Shown here piece by piece: positions 26,909 to 33,728 of a stretch of DNA of 35,935 bases. The position numbers were made by a program, and so were the translations under genes. Position 1 is the first letter of the stretch. Each line of letters begins with the position of its first letter. The DNA is taken from assembly GCA_001799675.1 (NCBI GenBank), contig MGTX01000003.1, forward strand, positions 1-35,935, written 5' to 3'. The DNA comes from Elusimicrobia bacterium GWA2_66_18 (lineage in GTDB: Bacteria; Elusimicrobiota; Elusimicrobia; UBA1565; UBA9628). The notes under the pieces were generated by a model. The model had not been told where the DNA came from. It searched no databases and saw only the letters and a program-made list of their open reading frames with translations.

Positions 26909-27502
26909 ATGGTGCTCAAGGACGCCCGGTCGAAGATCGAGAAGACCTGGACCACCACGAAGAAATTCCTGGCCGCCATGAGCGTCTGGGGCCTCGTCTT
27001 CAGTCTCGTCACCATCGCCCGCCTCGGCGTGGCCTTCGACTACGACGACACCCTGGTCCATTCCGAGGATTCCTTCGCGAAAGCCGCCCGCTCAGTCCAG
27101 CAGGCGGGCGGCCCCCAGTACTGGCATATCGTCAACAACGCCTATGATCTGGAGAGCCCCAAACTCCTGCCCTATGGATTGGCCTGCCTCTTCCGGGGTT
27201 TCGGTTTCCGCATCCTTATCCTGGCCGACCGGCAGGCCGGCGGCGGCGACGCGCTGCGCAAGGAGTGGCGCCGCCTCGCGCCCAAGGGCTTTGTCTTCGT
27301 CGGCGCTCCCGAGAACAAGCACCTCCACCTGCAGGACGGCCGCTTCGTCCTCTTCTTCGGGGACAGCGACCGCGACATCCTCGAGGCCAAGAACGCCGGC
27401 GTCCTGGGGGTCCGCGTCAAGCGCGGCAAGAAGTCCGTCGGCCGCGGCGAGTACAATCCCGGCGCCCTCGGCGAGCAGGTTCTGCCCTTCTCGGAGTATT
27501 GA
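26909..27502 (+). CDS. HAD-family phosphatase, acid-phosphatase-like, membrane-anchored or exported
   Basis: 197 residues. After a basic N-terminus and one hydrophobic helix (FLAAMSVWGLVFSLVTIARL) comes HAD motif I, VAFDYDDTLVHSEDSF, with both catalytic aspartates. Motif II is ILILADRQ, and the motif IV region is FFGDSDRDILEAKNAGV. The arrangement resembles class B acid phosphatases (AphA), which act on nucleotides and other organic phosphates in the periplasm; the helix would be an uncleaved anchor or a signal sequence. It begins one base after the nucleotidase gene, so the two may act together on extracellular phosphate esters. Confidence 0.75.
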   Translation: MVLKDARSKIEKTWTTTKKFLAAMSVWGLVFSLVTIARLGVAFDYDDTLVHSEDSFAKAARSVQQAGGPQYWHIVNNAYDLESPKLLPYGLACLFRGFGFRILILADRQAGGGDALRKEWRRLAPKGFVFVGAPENKHLHLQDGRFVLFFGDSDRDILEAKNAGVLGVRVKRGKKSVGRGEYNPGALGEQVLPFSEY

Positions 27503-27513
27503 CCGATATCCGA

Positions 27514-27543
27514 TTGACTTGGGAGTCACCTCGTAGGTAGAAT
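27514..27543 (+). promoter_or_regulatory. Promoter of the microcompartment operon
   Basis: TTGACT (27514-27519), an 18-base spacer and TAGAAT (27538-27543), 11 bases after the HAD phosphatase gene. Transcription should begin near 27550, giving a leader of about 55 bases before tpiA with its own palindrome and short ORF. Strong and well placed. Confidence 0.8.
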
Positions 27544-27567
27544 GCACTCGTAAGGAACAGGAGATCG

Positions 27568-27609
27568 ATGTGTGGACATAATGTCTACAAATGTTGGGAG
27601 AGACCATGA
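27568..27609 (+). CDS. Putative 13-residue leader peptide coupled to tpiA
   Basis: A short ORF encodes MCGHNVYKCWERP. Its ATG follows a strong Shine-Dalgarno sequence (AAGGAACAGGAG, 27552-27563) at four bases, and its TGA overlaps the tpiA ATG (ATGA at 27606-27609), so it is suited to translational coupling. The palindrome of 27571-27589 lies within its coding bases. Two Cys, one His and one Trp are notable, but there is no run of a single amino acid as in classical attenuators. No homologue is known to me. Confidence 0.45.
   Translation: MCGHNVYKCWERP
27571..27589 (+). promoter_or_regulatory. Operator-like palindrome in the BMC operon leader
   Basis: TGTGGACATAATGTCTACA is an inverted repeat with nine-base arms, one mismatch and a single central base. 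It can equally be read as two TGTnnACA boxes (TGTGGACA and TGTCTACA) 11 bases apart, one helical turn. Such symmetry about 20-40 bases past the transcription start fits a repressor site. TGTnnACA-type boxes are bound by some GntR-family regulators, but no regulator gene is in the window. Confidence 0.55.
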
Positions 27610-28373
27610 CTTCACCGTTGCGCCGTCCCCTTATCGCCGGAAACTGGAAGATGAACCTCACTTTGGTCCAGTCCGTGGAGCTGGCCCGCGCCGTCAAGGA
27701 CGGCGTCGCCGCGGCCGCGGGCGAGACGGCCGTCTGCGTGCCCTTCACCTCCATCGCGGCGGTGGCCGGGGTCCTCAAGGGTTCTTCCGTGCGTCTGGGC
27801 GGCCAAGACTGCTTTTGGGAGGCGTCGGGGGCCTTCACCGGCGAGGTTTCGACCGGGATGCTGGTCGACGCCGGCTGTCAGATGGTCATTCTCGGCCACT
27901 CCGAGCGCCGCAAGCTCTTTAACGACACGGACGAGACGGTCAACAAGAAGCTGGCGGCGGCGCTGAAGGCGGGTCTGACCCCCATCGTCTGCATCGGCGA
28001 GACGCTGGAGGAGCGCGAGACCCAGAAGACTTGGCGCGTGCTGGAGACCCAACTGGCCGGCGGCCTTCAAGGTTTCGCACCGGCCGACCTGTCCAAGGTC
28101 GTCATCGCCTACGAGCCGGTCTGGGCCATCGGCACCGGCAAGACGGCCAGTCCCGCGCAGGCTCAAGAAGCGCATCTCTTCGTGCGCGGTCAGCTCGAGA
28201 AGTTGTACGGCAAGGCTTTCGCGCTCGGGGTGCGCGTCCTCTACGGCGGCTCGGTCACTGCGGAGAACGTGGACACGTTGATGGCCCAGCCCGACGTGGA
28301 CGGCGCCCTGGTCGGAGGGGCCAGCCTCAAGAAGGATTCCTTCCTGCGCATCATGGGATTTGCGACCGCTTGA
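27606..28373 (+). CDS. tpiA: Triose-phosphate isomerase
   Basis: 255 residues from ATG 27606, preceded by GGGAGAG; a TTG at 27591 would add five unrelated residues. It interconverts glyceraldehyde-3-phosphate and dihydroxyacetone phosphate. Active-site blocks are intact: AGNWKMN (Lys), ILGHSERRKLF (His), VIAYEPVWAIGTGKTA (Glu and loop 6) and VLYGGSV. It is the first gene of the BMC operon and overlaps pduL by TTGA, so it is expressed with the shell. Glyceraldehyde-3-phosphate is the other product of DeoC, which explains the association. No encapsulation peptide is seen at either end, so it may act in the cytosol on triose leaving the shell. Confidence 0.95.
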   Translation: MTSPLRRPLIAGNWKMNLTLVQSVELARAVKDGVAAAAGETAVCVPFTSIAAVAGVLKGSSVRLGGQDCFWEASGAFTGEVSTGMLVDAGCQMVILGHSERRKLFNDTDETVNKKLAAALKAGLTPIVCIGETLEERETQKTWRVLETQLAGGLQGFAPADLSKVVIAYEPVWAIGTGKTASPAQAQEAHLFVRGQLEKLYGKAFALGVRVLYGGSVTAENVDTLMAQPDVDGALVGGASLKKDSFLRIMGFATA

Positions 28374-29005
28374 TCACGACCGAGCAGATCCAGGGGCTCG
28401 CCTCCGAGATCGAGAAGCGTCTGAAACGCTCGAGGAGCCCGATCCCCGTCGGCGTGTCCAACCGCCATTGTCATCTGGCGCAAGAGCACTTCAGAATTCT
28501 TTTCGGCCGACAGGCCGAGCCCAAAAAAGCGAGGAACATCAAACAGCCGGGCTTCTGGGCGGCAGAAGAGATGATCGACGTCAAAGGCCCGAAAGGGACC
28601 ATCCAGAAGGTCCGCCTGGTGGCGCCGTATCGCCACCGCACGCAGATCGAGATCGCGGTCACCGATGCCGTCGGCATCGGACTCACCCCGCCCGTTCGCG
28701 AGTCGGGGGACGTCAAGGGCTCCGCGGGCGCCGTGCTCATCGGGCCGGCGGGACGCATCGAGATACAAGAAGGAGTGATCGTGGCCCAGCGGCATCTTCA
28801 CTTCAGCCCGGCGGAGGCCAAGACCCTGGGAGTCGCGTCCGGAGAAGTCGTGCGGGTCCGCGCCGGGACCGGCCGCGGCCGTTCGACCGTCTTCGAAAAC
28901 GTCATCGTGCGGGTGTCGGACAAGTACAGTCTGGAGTTCCATGTCGATACGGACGAAGCCAATGCCGCCGGAATCAAGACCGGCGACATCGTGCACATAG
29001 CGTAA
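28370..29005 (+). CDS. pduL: PduL-type phosphate acyltransferase
   Basis: 211 residues from TTG 28370, overlapping the tpiA stop. PduL converts acyl-CoA and phosphate to acyl-phosphate and CoA, recycling CoA inside the shell. It is unrelated in fold to Pta. Zinc-binding blocks are present: GVSNRHCHLAQEHF near the start, VAQRHLHFSP in the second barrel and EFHVDTDEANAAGI near the end. The first 20 residues (ITTEQIQGLASEIEKRLKR) form an amphipathic helix followed by a short linker, as in encapsulation peptides, which supports this start. With the aldehyde dehydrogenase it would make acetyl-phosphate from acetaldehyde. Confidence 0.92.
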   Translation: MITTEQIQGLASEIEKRLKRSRSPIPVGVSNRHCHLAQEHFRILFGRQAEPKKARNIKQPGFWAAEEMIDVKGPKGTIQKVRLVAPYRHRTQIEIAVTDAVGIGLTPPVRESGDVKGSAGAVLIGPAGRIEIQEGVIVAQRHLHFSPAEAKTLGVASGEVVRVRAGTGRGRSTVFENVIVRVSDKYSLEFHVDTDEANAAGIKTGDIVHIA

Positions 29006-29020
29006 GGAGAACACAGAACA

Positions 29021-29317
29021 ATGAACGCCCTAGGAATGATCGAGACCCGCGGCCTCGTCGCCTGCGTGGAAGCCGCCGACGCGGCCGTGAAGTCCGCCGA
29101 CGTGCGCATCGTCGGCTACGAAAAGGTGGGCACGGGCCTGGTGACGGTGCTCTTCCGCGGAGAGGTCGCCGCGTGCAAGGCCGCCTGCGATTCGGGCGCG
29201 GCCGCCGCGCAGAAGGTCGGCGAGTTGATCGCCGTGCATGTGATTCCGCAGCCGCACCCGGACCTCGAGGGGAAGATGCCGATCTCTATGCCCGAGCATC
29301 TGCAGCGCAAGAAGTAA
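29021..29317 (+). CDS. BMC-H hexameric shell protein
   Basis: 98 residues with one BMC domain: [20 protein letters not shown], then the [20 protein letters not shown] strand pair and the [12 protein letters not shown] end, the Pfam BMC signature. Hexamers tile the facets and their central pores pass small substrates. The C-terminal extension ([15 protein letters not shown]) is absent from the second BMC-H at 34042. AAGGAG is present but sits about ten bases from the ATG. Confidence 0.96.
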   Translation: MNALGMIETRGLVACVEAADAAVKSADVRIVGYEKVGTGLVTVLFRGEVAACKAACDSGAAAAQKVGELIAVHVIPQPHPDLEGKMPISMPEHLQRKK

Positions 29318-29338
29318 GACGCGTCCAGAGAGGCTTAT

Positions 29339-29647
29339 ATGATTTTCGCCCGCGTGACGGGCAGCGTCGTCTGCACGCTCAAGGACGAGAAGCTGATCGG
29401 GTCCAAGCTGCTCTTGGTGCAGCCCGTGGACCTGGCCGGCTCCCCGAAGGGCAACCCCCTCGTCGCCGTCGATTCCATCGGCGCCGGCGAGGGTGAACTC
29501 GTCTTGCTCGTGCAGGGTTCGAGCGCCCGGCAGACCAGCCGCACCGAAGGCCGACCGGTGGACGCCGTGATCTTCGCGATCGTGGACACCGTCGAGCAGT
29601 CCGGCAAGACCGCCTTCAAGAAGTCCGAGGACGCCCATGCAAAGTGA
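29339..29647 (+). CDS. BMC-P pentameric vertex protein (EutN/CcmL family), copy 1
   Basis: 102 residues. The EutN/CcmL fold is recognised from MIFARVTGSVVCTLKDEKL, LLLVQPVDL, the VAVDSIGAGEGELVLLVQGS block and DAVIFAIVDTVE. Pentamers cap the twelve vertices of the shell. It overlaps the aldehyde dehydrogenase gene by 11 bases. It is the most typical of the three BMC-P copies in the operon. Confidence 0.95.
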   Translation: MIFARVTGSVVCTLKDEKLIGSKLLLVQPVDLAGSPKGNPLVAVDSIGAGEGELVLLVQGSSARQTSRTEGRPVDAVIFAIVDTVEQSGKTAFKKSEDAHAK

Positions 29648-31088
29648 GGAAATAGCCCGCGTCGTCGCGGAAGTCCTTAAGCGCCTGGAGGGTGAGGACT
29701 TCAGGTCCGTTCTGAGCGCCCCGGCGCCCGCCGCCGTTGCCCAGCCGTCCGGCTGCGGAGGAGTGGTCTATCCCACGGTGGACGCGGCGGTCAAGGTCGC
29801 GCAGAAGGCCCAGGCCGTCTTCCAGGACCAGGGACTGGAACTGAGGCGCGCCGTCATCCGCGCCATGCGCAAGGCCGCCGTCGCCGACGCCGATCGCCTC
29901 GCCGAGTTGGCCGTGTCGGAGACCGGCATGGGGCGCAGGGAGGACAAGATCCAGAAGAACCTGGTCTGCGCCATTCGCACTCCCGGGGTCGAGGACCTCA
30001 CCTCCCGTGCTTACACCGGTGATCAAGGTCTCACGCTCGTCGAGTATGCGCCGTACGGCGTGGTGGCGGCCGTGACTCCGTCCACGAATCCGGCGGCGAC
30101 CATCATTAACAACGCGATCTCCATCCTCTCGGCCGGCAACGCCGTCGTTTTCGCCCCTCACCCGGCGTCGTTTAAGACCTGCGTCGAGACGATGAGTCTG
30201 CTCTGCGAGGCGGCCATGCAGGCGGGGGCGCCTCGTGGTTTGATTGCGGCTTTCGACAAGCCCTCCCAAGAAAACACCAAGTTGCTGTTGTCTCATCCGG
30301 AGACAAGGGTGAACATGGTCACCGGCGGCCCCGCCATCGTCAAGGTCGCGATGACGGTCGGCAAGACCTGCAAGACCATCGCGGCCGGCCCGGGCAATCC
30401 CCCCGCCGTAGTCGATGAGACGGCGCTCTTTCCGAAATGCGCCTCGGACATCATCTTTGGGGCTTCTTTCGACAACGGCGTCCTTTGCACGGCGGAGAAG
30501 GAAACCATCGTGGTCGAGGCGGCCAAGGACCGGTTCCTGGCCGCCATGCGGCAGGATCCCCGCGCCTTTGAACTCAACGCCGCCCAGATGGAGCAGCTCA
30601 CGAATTTGGTCATCAAAGAAGGCGGCAAAGGATGCAAGGATCCCCTCCTCAACCGCGATTATGTCGGCAAGGACGCCTCGGTCATCGCCAAGGGTATAGG
30701 CTTGAGCGTCCCGGACTCGGTCCGATTGCTTTGGTCCTTGGTCGGCAATGATCAGCCCTTCGTCTGGACCGAACAGCTGATGCCGGTCATGCCCGTGACG
30801 GTGGCGCGCGACGTGGAAGCGGCCATTGACTTGGCCCAGGCCGTAGAAGGCGGCCACAAGCATACGGCTTCCATGCATTCGACGAATGTGGCCAATTTGA
30901 CCGCAATGGGACGGCGCATGCAGTGCTCCATCTTCGTCAAGAACGCCCCCACCCTCTACGGCCTCGGCTTGGGCGAGGGCTACGCCACGATGTCCATCGG
31001 CACGCCGACGGGCGACGGCCTGACCAAGACCAGCCATTTCGCGCGGCCGCTGCACTGCGCGCTCGTCGGTTATTTCCGCATCGCCTAG
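29637..31088 (+). CDS. CoA-acylating aldehyde dehydrogenase (PduP/EutE type)
   Basis: 483 residues. It oxidises an aldehyde (acetaldehyde is expected from DeoC) with NAD+ and CoA to acyl-CoA and NADH. Residues 1-20 (SEEIARVVAEVLKRLEGE) form an amphipathic encapsulation helix, joined by an Ala/Pro linker (about 21-40) to the catalytic domain. Conserved blocks include YGVVAAVTPSTNPAATIINN, VTGGPAIV, AAGPGNPP and FDNGVLCTAEKE with catalytic Cys284. The length and N-terminal extension match BMC-associated dehydrogenases. NADH made here must be reoxidised, yet no alcohol dehydrogenase gene is in the operon. Confidence 0.95.
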   Translation: MQSEEIARVVAEVLKRLEGEDFRSVLSAPAPAAVAQPSGCGGVVYPTVDAAVKVAQKAQAVFQDQGLELRRAVIRAMRKAAVADADRLAELAVSETGMGRREDKIQKNLVCAIRTPGVEDLTSRAYTGDQGLTLVEYAPYGVVAAVTPSTNPAATIINNAISILSAGNAVVFAPHPASFKTCVETMSLLCEAAMQAGAPRGLIAAFDKPSQENTKLLLSHPETRVNMVTGGPAIVKVAMTVGKTCKTIAAGPGNPPAVVDETALFPKCASDIIFGASFDNGVLCTAEKETIVVEAAKDRFLAAMRQDPRAFELNAAQMEQLTNLVIKEGGKGCKDPLLNRDYVGKDASVIAKGIGLSVPDSVRLLWSLVGNDQPFVWTEQLMPVMPVTVARDVEAAIDLAQAVEGGHKHTASMHSTNVANLTAMGRRMQCSIFVKNAPTLYGLGLGEGYATMSIGTPTGDGLTKTSHFARPLHCALVGYFRIA

Positions 31089-31094
31089 GGGGAA

Positions 31095-31652
31095 ATGAAC
31101 ATGCTTGCCAACATTGCCGTTGGATTTCTGGAGTCATCCTCGATCGCGAAGGGAATCGAGGCGGCCGACGCCATGTGCAAGATGGCCTCCGTCAAGCTCG
31201 CCAAGACCAGTATTCTCGCCCGCGGGAAGTACATGATCCTCATCACGGGCCCGGTGGGCGAGGTCGAATCCTCCCTGCGCGCCGGCAAGGAAGTCCTCGA
31301 CAAGGCCCTGGTGGACGAAGTGCTCATCCGCAACGTCCACCGGCAGGTGGTCAACGCCCTGGACCAGCGCCATGCCGTGGACGTCGTCGGGGCCCTGGGC
31401 ATCGTCGAGACCAAGGAGGCGATCTCCGCGGTCAAGGCCGCCGACGCCGCGGCCAAGGCCGCGTCCGTTCACGTCCTGGAGGTCAAGACCGTGGTCGGCG
31501 GCGGCAAGGGCTACTTTACCGTCTGCGGCGAAGTGGGCGACGTTCGCTCCGCCATCGCCGCGGCCGTCTCGGCGCTGAAGCCCGACCAGATCGTCAGCCA
31601 CGTCGTCATCGCGCAGTCCGATCCCCAGCTCCTGGCGGCGGTGGGGATATAA
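31095..31652 (+). CDS. BMC-T shell protein with two tandem BMC domains
   Basis: 185 residues holding two BMC domains: residues about 4-90 (IAVGFLESSSIAKGIEAADA) and about 96-182 (GALGIVETKEAISAVKAADA). Trimers of such proteins form pseudo-hexamers with larger, sometimes gated pores. No cysteine is placed for a pore iron-sulphur cluster of the PduT kind that I can recognise. The GGGGGA before the ATG at 31095 is very close; the second ATG at 31101 has better spacing and may be the real start. It precedes the rpiB homologue by two bases. Confidence 0.93.
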   Translation: MNMLANIAVGFLESSSIAKGIEAADAMCKMASVKLAKTSILARGKYMILITGPVGEVESSLRAGKEVLDKALVDEVLIRNVHRQVVNALDQRHAVDVVGALGIVETKEAISAVKAADAAAKAASVHVLEVKTVVGGGKGYFTVCGEVGDVRSAIAAAVSALKPDQIVSHVVIAQSDPQLLAAVGI

Positions 31653-31654
31653 CC

Positions 31655-32104
31655 ATGAGGATCGTCATCGGAAGCGACCACGGCGGCTTCGCCGCCAAGG
31701 ACTTCGTCAAGAAGACCGTCCAGAAGCTGGGCCACGAGGCCGTCGACTTCGGATGCCACTCGACCGATGCGGTGGACTATCCCGACGTGGCCCAACTCGT
31801 CGCGGAGGCGGTGGTCCGCCGCGAATTCGACAAGGGAGTGCTCATCGACGGCTTCGGGGGCGCTGTGTGCATGGCGGCCAATAAGGTCCCCGGCGCGCGC
31901 GCGGTCGCGGCCTACGATTCGGTCTCGGCCCGTTTCGCCGCCCAGCACGACGACGCCAACGTCCTGTGCCTCGGCGGCAAGACCCACGGCGAGCTGATTG
32001 TGGCGGAGATTCTTAAAGTGTTCTTTTCGACGCCTTTCGAAGGCGGGCGGCATGAGGGACGGCTGTCTAAGATCCACTCCATCGAGAGGAAATACTGCCG
32101 GTGA
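31655..32104 (+). CDS. rpiB: RpiB/LacA-family sugar-phosphate isomerase homologue with altered active site
   Basis: 149 residues. RpiB converts ribose-5-phosphate and ribulose-5-phosphate. The fold markers are clear: IVIGSDHGGFAAKDFVKK, VDYPDVAQLVAEAV, MAANKVPGARAV and AAQHDDANVLCLGGKTHGE. However, the catalytic loop reads GVLIDGFGGAVCMAANK, whereas ordinary members have LICGTGIGMSIAANK-like sequence. Asp65 stands where E. coli RpiB has its catalytic Cys, and Glu is not at the alternative (mycobacterial) position, which holds Val71; a Cys occurs at 72. The substrate may therefore be a different sugar phosphate. It overlaps the next BMC-P gene by GTGA. No N-terminal encapsulation helix is seen. 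Confidence 0.88.
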   Translation: MRIVIGSDHGGFAAKDFVKKTVQKLGHEAVDFGCHSTDAVDYPDVAQLVAEAVVRREFDKGVLIDGFGGAVCMAANKVPGARAVAAYDSVSARFAAQHDDANVLCLGGKTHGELIVAEILKVFFSTPFEGGRHEGRLSKIHSIERKYCR

Positions 32105-32397
32105 AACTTGCGCGAGTGGTCGGCCGCGTGTTCTGCTCCCGGCAAGAGCCGGGCTTGGACCGAAAAACCATGCTTCTCATCCAGCCCCTGCGCTGGGAGG
32201 ACGAGTCGTCGGTCGGCGACCCCATCGTCGCGGCCGACGCGGTCGGCGCCGGATCGTCGGAAAAAGTCTTTTGGGTCGCCTCGCGCGACGCGGCCGTCGC
32301 CTTCAAGGACGTCCCGCCCGTGGACGCGGCGGTCGTCGGCATTGTCGAGGGCCATCAAGCGCGGGACTTCCGGGGTAAGACGCGGGGAGGAGACTGA
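32101..32397 (+). CDS. BMC-P pentameric vertex protein, copy 2
   Basis: 98 residues from GTG 32101, overlapping the rpiB stop. The EutN/CcmL pattern is visible in KLARVVGRVFCSRQ, MLLIQPLRW, VAADAVGAGSSEKVFWVAS and DAAVVGIVEG. It is more divergent than copy 1, for example WVASRDAAVAF in place of LLVQGSSAR. Having several BMC-P variants suggests they sit at different vertices or adjust stoichiometry. Confidence 0.9.
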   Translation: MKLARVVGRVFCSRQEPGLDRKTMLLIQPLRWEDESSVGDPIVAADAVGAGSSEKVFWVASRDAAVAFKDVPPVDAAVVGIVEGHQARDFRGKTRGGD

Positions 32398-32398
32398 G

Positions 32399-32701
32399 GT
32401 GTTCGTCGCCGAGGTGATCGGCAACGTCTGGGGCACGCGCAAGCACAAGTCGCTCAGCGACCGGCGCCTGCTCCTGGTGAGGCCCATCGACCCTCTGACG
32501 GAGAAGCCGCTCGGCGACGCGCAGATCGCCGTCGAGTACGGCACAGGCGCGGGGCCGGGTTCGATCGTGCTCGTGCTCGACGAGGGCGGTTCGGCGCGGA
32601 GCGTTCTGAAGGATGAGGCGGCGCCGGTGCGGACCGTGATCGTGGGCGTGGTGGATTCGGTGAGTTCGGGCGGCCGGGTGAAAAAATATGACTCAGCATA
32701 G
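32399..32701 (+). CDS. BMC-P pentameric vertex protein, copy 3
   Basis: 100 residues from GTG 32399, one base after copy 2. Recognised from FVAEVIGNVWGTRKHKSL, LLLVRPIDPL, VAVEYGTGAG-like VEYGTGAGPGSIVLVLDEGG and IVGVVDSV. A 38-base gap with AGGAGG follows before deoC. Confidence 0.9.
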   Translation: MFVAEVIGNVWGTRKHKSLSDRRLLLVRPIDPLTEKPLGDAQIAVEYGTGAGPGSIVLVLDEGGSARSVLKDEAAPVRTVIVGVVDSVSSGGRVKKYDSA

Positions 32702-32739
32702 CGAAGGAATGGCCGCATCCATCGTCGTAGGAGGCGACT

Positions 32740-33726
32740 ATGAATGAAGCGCAATTAAGAACCGTGGTCGAAGAGGTCGTCAAGGCGCTCTGCGCCAAAG
32801 GCTTCCTCAAGGCCGTCAAATGCGAGTGCGAGAGCGCCCCCAAGGCCCTTAAAGGCGAGGTGAAGACCTCGATGGGCTCGGCGGGAAAAGTGTTCGCCAA
32901 CGCCTCCTCCTGGGGCGCGGCGCCGGCGCCAATGGGCCAGTTCTCGGCCCTGCCTCCGAAGACGCCCCACGAAGACGATGAGGACGCGCATGTGGACGCG
33001 AAGGCCATCGAGGCCTGCGGGGCCTCGCGCGTGTCGGTCTGCAAGCCCACAAAGAAGGGCACGGACGCGGCGCGCTACGTGGACCACACGATGCTCAAGC
33101 CCAACGCCACGCAGGAAGAGATCGCCAAACTCTGCGAGGAGGCCAAGGCCTTCTGCTTCGCCTCGGTCTGCGTTAACCCATCTTATGCGGCCCTCGCCGC
33201 GCAGTGCTTGCGCGGCTCGGGCGTCAAGGTCTGCACCGTGGTGGGATTCCCGCTGGGTTCGACGACGCCCACGGTCAAGGCCATCGAGGCGCGCGACGCC
33301 ATCGCCAACGGGGCCGACGAGATCGACATGGTCATCAATATCGGCGCGCTGAAATCCGGCAACGATGTCGTCGTCTACGACGACATCAAGATGGTGCGCG
33401 AGGCCACTCGCGGGAAAATCCTGAAAGTCATCCTAGAGACGTCCCTTCTGTCCAATGAAGAGAAGATCCGAGCCTGCGTGCTGGCCAAGAAGGCGGGCGT
33501 GGACTTCGTGAAGACCTCGACCGGCTTCGGCGGCGGCGGCGCCACCGTTGCGGACATCAAGTTGATGCGGGGTGCGGTGGGCCCGCTCATGGGGGTCAAG
33601 GCCTCGGGCGGCATCCGCGACGCAAAGGCGGCGGCCGACATGATCGCGGCGGGCGCGACGCGCCTGGGCACTTCGGCCAGCGTGGCCATCGTGACCGACG
33701 CGGAAGTCGACGGGAAGGGGTATTAG
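32740..33726 (+). CDS. deoC: Deoxyribose-phosphate aldolase with N-terminal encapsulation helix
   Basis: 328 residues, about 100 more than standalone DeoC. It cleaves 2-deoxyribose-5-phosphate to glyceraldehyde-3-phosphate and acetaldehyde. Residues 3-23 ([20 protein letters not shown]) form an amphipathic encapsulation-type helix, then a linker of about 85 residues rich in A, P, D and E, and the class I aldolase barrel from about 111. Catalytic features are complete: [32 protein letters not shown] with Asp196, [14 protein letters not shown] with Schiff-base Lys258 and GVKASGG with Lys287. AGGAGG precedes the ATG. It defines the likely signature reaction of the compartment. Confidence 0.95.
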   Translation: MNEAQLRTVVEEVVKALCAKGFLKAVKCECESAPKALKGEVKTSMGSAGKVFANASSWGAAPAPMGQFSALPPKTPHEDDEDAHVDAKAIEACGASRVSVCKPTKKGTDAARYVDHTMLKPNATQEEIAKLCEEAKAFCFASVCVNPSYAALAAQCLRGSGVKVCTVVGFPLGSTTPTVKAIEARDAIANGADEIDMVINIGALKSGNDVVVYDDIKMVREATRGKILKVILETSLLSNEEKIRACVLAKKAGVDFVKTSTGFGGGGATVADIKLMRGAVGPLMGVKASGGIRDAKAAADMIAAGATRLGTSASVAIVTDAEVDGKGY

Positions 33727-33728
33727 TC

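Noticed and set aside
24616..27015. A 799-codon open frame on the minus strand
   Set aside because: It lies antisense across the methyltransferase, the alanine-rich gene and the well-recognised 5'-nucleotidase. Long antisense frames are expected in GC-rich DNA, and its translation shows no family motifs.
29616..31055. A 479-codon minus-strand frame over the aldehyde dehydrogenase
   Set aside because: Shadow of the dehydrogenase reading frame; the sense protein has complete catalytic motifs.
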